A stretch of DNA of 9,356 nucleotides, taken from Prevotellaceae bacterium (GTDB lineage: Bacteria; Bacteroidota; Bacteroidia; Bacteroidales; Bacteroidaceae). The DNA is taken from NCBI GenBank assembly GCA_022508685.1, contig JAFLUS010000002.1, positions 16,098 through 25,453 of the forward strand, given 5' to 3'. Numbering within the stretch: position 1 is the first letter of the stretch; the number at the start of each line of letters is the position of its first letter. A program made the translations under genes and the position numbers. Under the pieces are notes generated by a model. That model saw only the letters and a program-made list of their open reading frames with translations. It did no database searches and was not told where the DNA came from. This document shows positions 8,601-9,356 of the stretch, piece by piece.

Positions 8601-8973
8601 CTGCCATAGGTCCGGCAGCCCAGTCGAAACTCAATTCGTAAGTGTCGTTGAGGTCGAGTTCGGGCGAGAGCAACGTTTCTTCACGAGGGCCGAAGCCTGC
8701 CTGCGGGTCGCTTTCGAAAATCGATGCGTCGCAGGCAGCAACGCGCTTGCTGCCGCTGGCGTATCCAGTCTCGGAGAAACTGTTGTGCCAAGTAAAAGTT
8801 GCATTTTCGCCTTTGTAGGCGTCGACAGTCGTCCATCCGTCGCCGACGGTCACAGGACGCGCTGCGTACTCCGTGTTGTCCGTCTCAAAATCTTCCGACA
8901 GGATGGTCTGTGCCTGCAAGTTGCCTGCCACCATCATGGCAATGGCGGCAAATCCTAAGAATAATTTTCTCAT
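5608..8973 (-). CDS. Large T9SS-exported protein with four choice-of-anchor J modules
   Basis: This is a complete 1121-residue protein, ATG at 8973, TAA at 5608-5610. The signal peptide is residues 1-21 (MRKLFLGFAAIAMMVAGNLQA). Domains in order: choice-of-anchor J 24-213 (LSEDFE, LLSPELDL, VKLDNVKV); Ig/ASH-like sandwich 215-316 (FTLKNTGRGNLVIESVDLP); choice-of-anchor J 325-476 (ESFEGYFPPAGWKV, YLTTPRLDL, IYLDRVLLP); fibronectin type III 486-577 (KDVVLEWAPAQFATGYKLYV, TTYYWRVVAYN); choice-of-anchor J 586-760 (YIEDFTSNTIPDGW, IMTPEFKLP, VDLSAYAGKTVQFRWVHT); second Ig/ASH-like 765-864; choice-of-anchor J 868-1056 (YFQSFENN, DDWIISKQL, IYIAVRHT, AFFDDFTF); T9SS sorting tail about 1060-1121 (VSVYNLSGVLVGSG, LPKGIYVVKVKDG, KTMRIMR). 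The third J module lacks the usual closing acidic strand. No protease or glycosidase motif is seen, so a binding or structural surface role is inferred. A 198-bp hairpin-rich gap separates it from the downstream genes, so it may be its own transcript or the head of a longer one. Confidence 0.93.
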   Translation of the reverse strand: MRKLFLGFAAIAMMVAGNLQAQTILSEDFETDNTEYAARPVTVGDGWTTVDAYKGENATFTWHNSFSETGYASGSKRVAACDASIFESDPQAGFGPREETLLSPELDLNDTYELSFDWAAGPMAVKPDSKFDLQVRIVENNDLNDAETIFSLHDAQLLKESGVLNWPADWGFYSSKLDLSEWKGKKVKIAFVYKMFAQIGNLVKLDNVKVYRVDPVTGPVASISSNSYTFIPMYIGEKLYTEPFTLKNTGRGNLVIESVDLPDGVATTLDVASVSLERNDEVRFQLSYTATLTNNATPVVTLHTNGGDIAITLKASKTFVPDGYTLESFEGYFPPAGWKVNNWAGSSVALEGDQSAYATRDITTSYLTTPRLDLTNGGSLTFTYYDYFESEDGGTYPNNDFSVEVSTDGGKTWTEKWMASYEFVTSYQATQTVDLGKGTDNSYARFKLTSVEYDSDYGAEEGRDIYLDRVLLPRLYGEGGVPGAATPTTPKNGATSIYGKDVVLEWAPAQFATGYKLYVGSNAEATNLIDGMNVGNVLTYTIPTTDYETTYYWRVVAYNGVGETPAENVITWTFTTQPDASVSEYPYIEDFTSNTIPDGWLTKGAPSYNRNWYTSDFFPYKNGNVVSNTLHSGALVELESDSIMTPEFKLPADKVMQISFMWGDNHPRDLVVDASGLLKKENVENNGASIGIFSICADGVWTDLTTISEAHDEETNYWREEVVDLSAYAGKTVQFRWVHTSYSYGRDNGTAVAHVVLEVIADNKAIFNKPSWNAGKINYNCAVNSGDVFSLLNKGTAALKVKNVTFSTDNFESSLAAGTEIPVDGGAVFSLQFNAKDAAATINDNMTVEFENGYTVTFPVSGEALPENIYFQSFENNPLDHPWKNEFTLVDVDNKVTNELGYYLTVVENDGGRYAFTSVEHKNSLLEAHSGTHSIGAAAIDSGSADDWIISKQLLATETSTFDFYARNLGTINSVYIGDNDYHNVGVYVSETGTKISDFTAVMKDTEMSYLGENEWHHFTVDFSKYAGKNIYIAVRHTELTANNMAFFDDFTFTNFSTNLADGIDHLHSNLSANAEVSVYNLSGVLVGSGRGNAAMESLPKGIYVVKVKDGNDVKTMRIMR

Positions 8974-9006
8974 GTTACGGTTGTTTTTTAATCATTTATA
9001 AAAATA

Positions 9007-9026
9007 ATCAATACCTATCAATACCT
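9007..9026. repeat. 10-bp perfect tandem duplication in the leader of the 1121-residue gene
   Basis: ATCAATACCT occurs twice head to tail (9007-9016 and 9017-9026), 34 to 53 bp upstream of the start codon. One copy spans about one DNA helical turn, so it could be a protein-binding pair, but it may equally be replication slippage in A/T-rich DNA. Confidence 0.7.
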
Positions 9027-9048
9027 AACAATCCGGGTGGTTTTCCTT

Positions 9049-9071
9049 CTTTATTTGTACACAAATCAAAG
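9049..9071. promoter_or_regulatory. Imperfect dyad between promoter and start
   Basis: CTTTATTTGT (9049-9058) and ACAAAT-C-AAAG (9061-9071) are reverse complements, apart from one bulged C at 9067, with a 2-nt centre. It would lie inside the transcribed leader if the promoter at 9092-9099 is right. It could be an operator or a leader hairpin. The symmetry is visible; the function is not established. Confidence 0.35.
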
Positions 9072-9091
9072 AAAAATCCACAAAAACGATG

Positions 9092-9099
9092 CAAAATTA
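9092..9099 (-). promoter_or_regulatory. Candidate -7 box for the 1121-residue gene
   Basis: The minus strand reads TAATTTTG, an exact match to the Bacteroidetes sigma-ABfr -7 consensus TAnnTTTG. It lies about 120 bp upstream of the ATG at 8973. No good TTTG -33 element sits at the expected 19-20 bp spacing, so support rests on the -7 box and position alone. The predicted leader would be roughly 110 nt. Confidence 0.42.
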
Positions 9100-9122
9100 C
9101 GAATTATCCGCAACTTACACCC

Positions 9123-9153
9123 TTTCTGACATGGTTAATAATTGTTAATTTTG
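9123..9153 (+). promoter_or_regulatory. Candidate rightward promoter facing the repeat array
   Basis: TTTC at 9123-9126 (one mismatch to the -33 TTTG) is followed after 19 bp by TAATTTTG at 9146-9153, an exact -7 box. Transcription would run right, through the 22-bp repeats, toward a gene beyond the window or an RNA containing the repeats. Chance matches are plausible in this A/T-rich DNA. Confidence 0.33.
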
Positions 9154-9229
9154 TTGTTTTGCAGCATTTTTATCTCACATCGTCTACATTTGCTATATAT
9201 AACACCTATTATGTCCACAGAAAACAGGC

Positions 9230-9343
9230 TTTTCGGCGTGCGCATAAACGTGCCGAGGCGTGCGCATAAACGTTCTGAGGCGTATGCATAAACGTTTTCA
9301 AGCGTATGCATAAGCGTGTTCACGTTTATGCGCACGCCGAAAA
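9230..9343. repeat. 22-bp direct-repeat array with terminal inverted copy
   Basis: Four head-to-tail 22-bp units lie at 9235-9256, 9257-9278, 9279-9300 and 9301-9322. They share the core RGCGTRYGCATAARCGT, and most variation falls in the last five bases. A fifth copy lies in the opposite orientation at 9317-9338. As a result 9230-9252 and 9321-9343 are perfect 23-bp inverted repeats. The array is G+C-richer than the flanking DNA to its left. The period is constant with no unique spacers, so this is not a CRISPR. Possible roles include an intergenic repeat family, a protein-binding array or a structured RNA; none can be chosen from this window alone. Confidence 0.85.
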
Positions 9344-9356
9344 CGAGTTGTGCGAC

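Larger units (their letters stand above)
8974..9356. other. Gene-free stretch: A/T-rich leader plus repeat array
   Basis: I find no credible gene here. The only sizeable minus-strand reading frame (about 9135-9335) is largely a translation of the 22-bp repeats and has no signal peptide or domain. Bases 8974-9230 are clearly richer in A/T than the coding regions and hold the likely 5' leader and promoter of the 1121-residue gene. Bases 9230-9343 hold the repeat array. The last 13 bases show nothing further. Confidence 0.7.

Noticed and set aside
9073..9256. Replication origin: DnaA-box-like TTATCCGCA (9104-9112) and AAATCCACA (9073-9081) beside iteron-like 22-mers
   Set aside because: The boxes have one or two mismatches and are expected by chance in A/T-rich DNA. 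No dnaA or rep gene is visible and the flanking genes are surface proteins. Kept only as a remote alternative for the array.
9135..9335. 66-residue minus-strand open frame over the repeats
   Set aside because: Much of its sequence is just the 22-bp repeat read through in frame (66 bp equals 22 codons, so the pattern recurs). It has no signal peptide or family match and its start lies in the repeat array.
9230..9343. CRISPR array
   Set aside because: The units are contiguous 22-mers with no unique spacers, one copy is inverted, and no cas gene is present.

Overview
The window looks like chromosomal DNA from a Bacteroidales bacterium, most likely Prevotella-like. Four large genes encode secreted, multi-domain beta-sandwich proteins. 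They carry choice-of-anchor J (cleaved-adhesin) domains, an Omp28-like domain, and type IX secretion (T9SS) C-terminal sorting tails of the form 'hxIYNLQG...GIYIV...KxxxK/R'. Starts lack Shine-Dalgarno sequences and have A/T-rich leaders, and TAnnTTTG promoter boxes occur, as expected for this phylum. Genus is inferred from the style of the sorting tails, not proven.

Layout: all four genes are on the minus strand and are read right to left. From 8973 down to 5608 is a 1121-residue T9SS cargo protein with four choice-of-anchor J modules. A 198-bp gap with three consecutive inverted repeats follows. Next comes a compact three-gene run: an 821-residue protein with two choice-of-anchor J domains (5409-2944), a 616-residue Omp28-like protein (2923-1073, 20-bp gap), and the first 339 codons of another choice-of-anchor J protein (1017 to beyond the left edge, 55-bp gap). 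Each of the four has an N-terminal signal peptide, and the three complete ones end in a sorting tail. The simplest reading is a locus for proteins sent through Sec and then T9SS to the cell surface, where adhesin-type domains could bind host, matrix or polysaccharide ligands. No enzyme active site, transporter or regulator is visible.

The right-hand 383 bp (8974-9356) has no credible gene. It holds an A/T-rich leader with a 10-bp tandem duplication and a dyad, two possible divergent promoters, and a 22-bp direct-repeat array closed by an inverted copy that makes a perfect 23-bp inverted repeat.

The most unusual points are the 22-bp repeat array; the Omp28-like protein whose expected thioredoxin CxxC is replaced by SPYV; and the 821-residue protein, where each choice-of-anchor J domain appears to be inserted inside a fibronectin type III fold and the whole module is duplicated. 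I see no CRISPR, insertion sequence, tRNA, rRNA or clear defence system.
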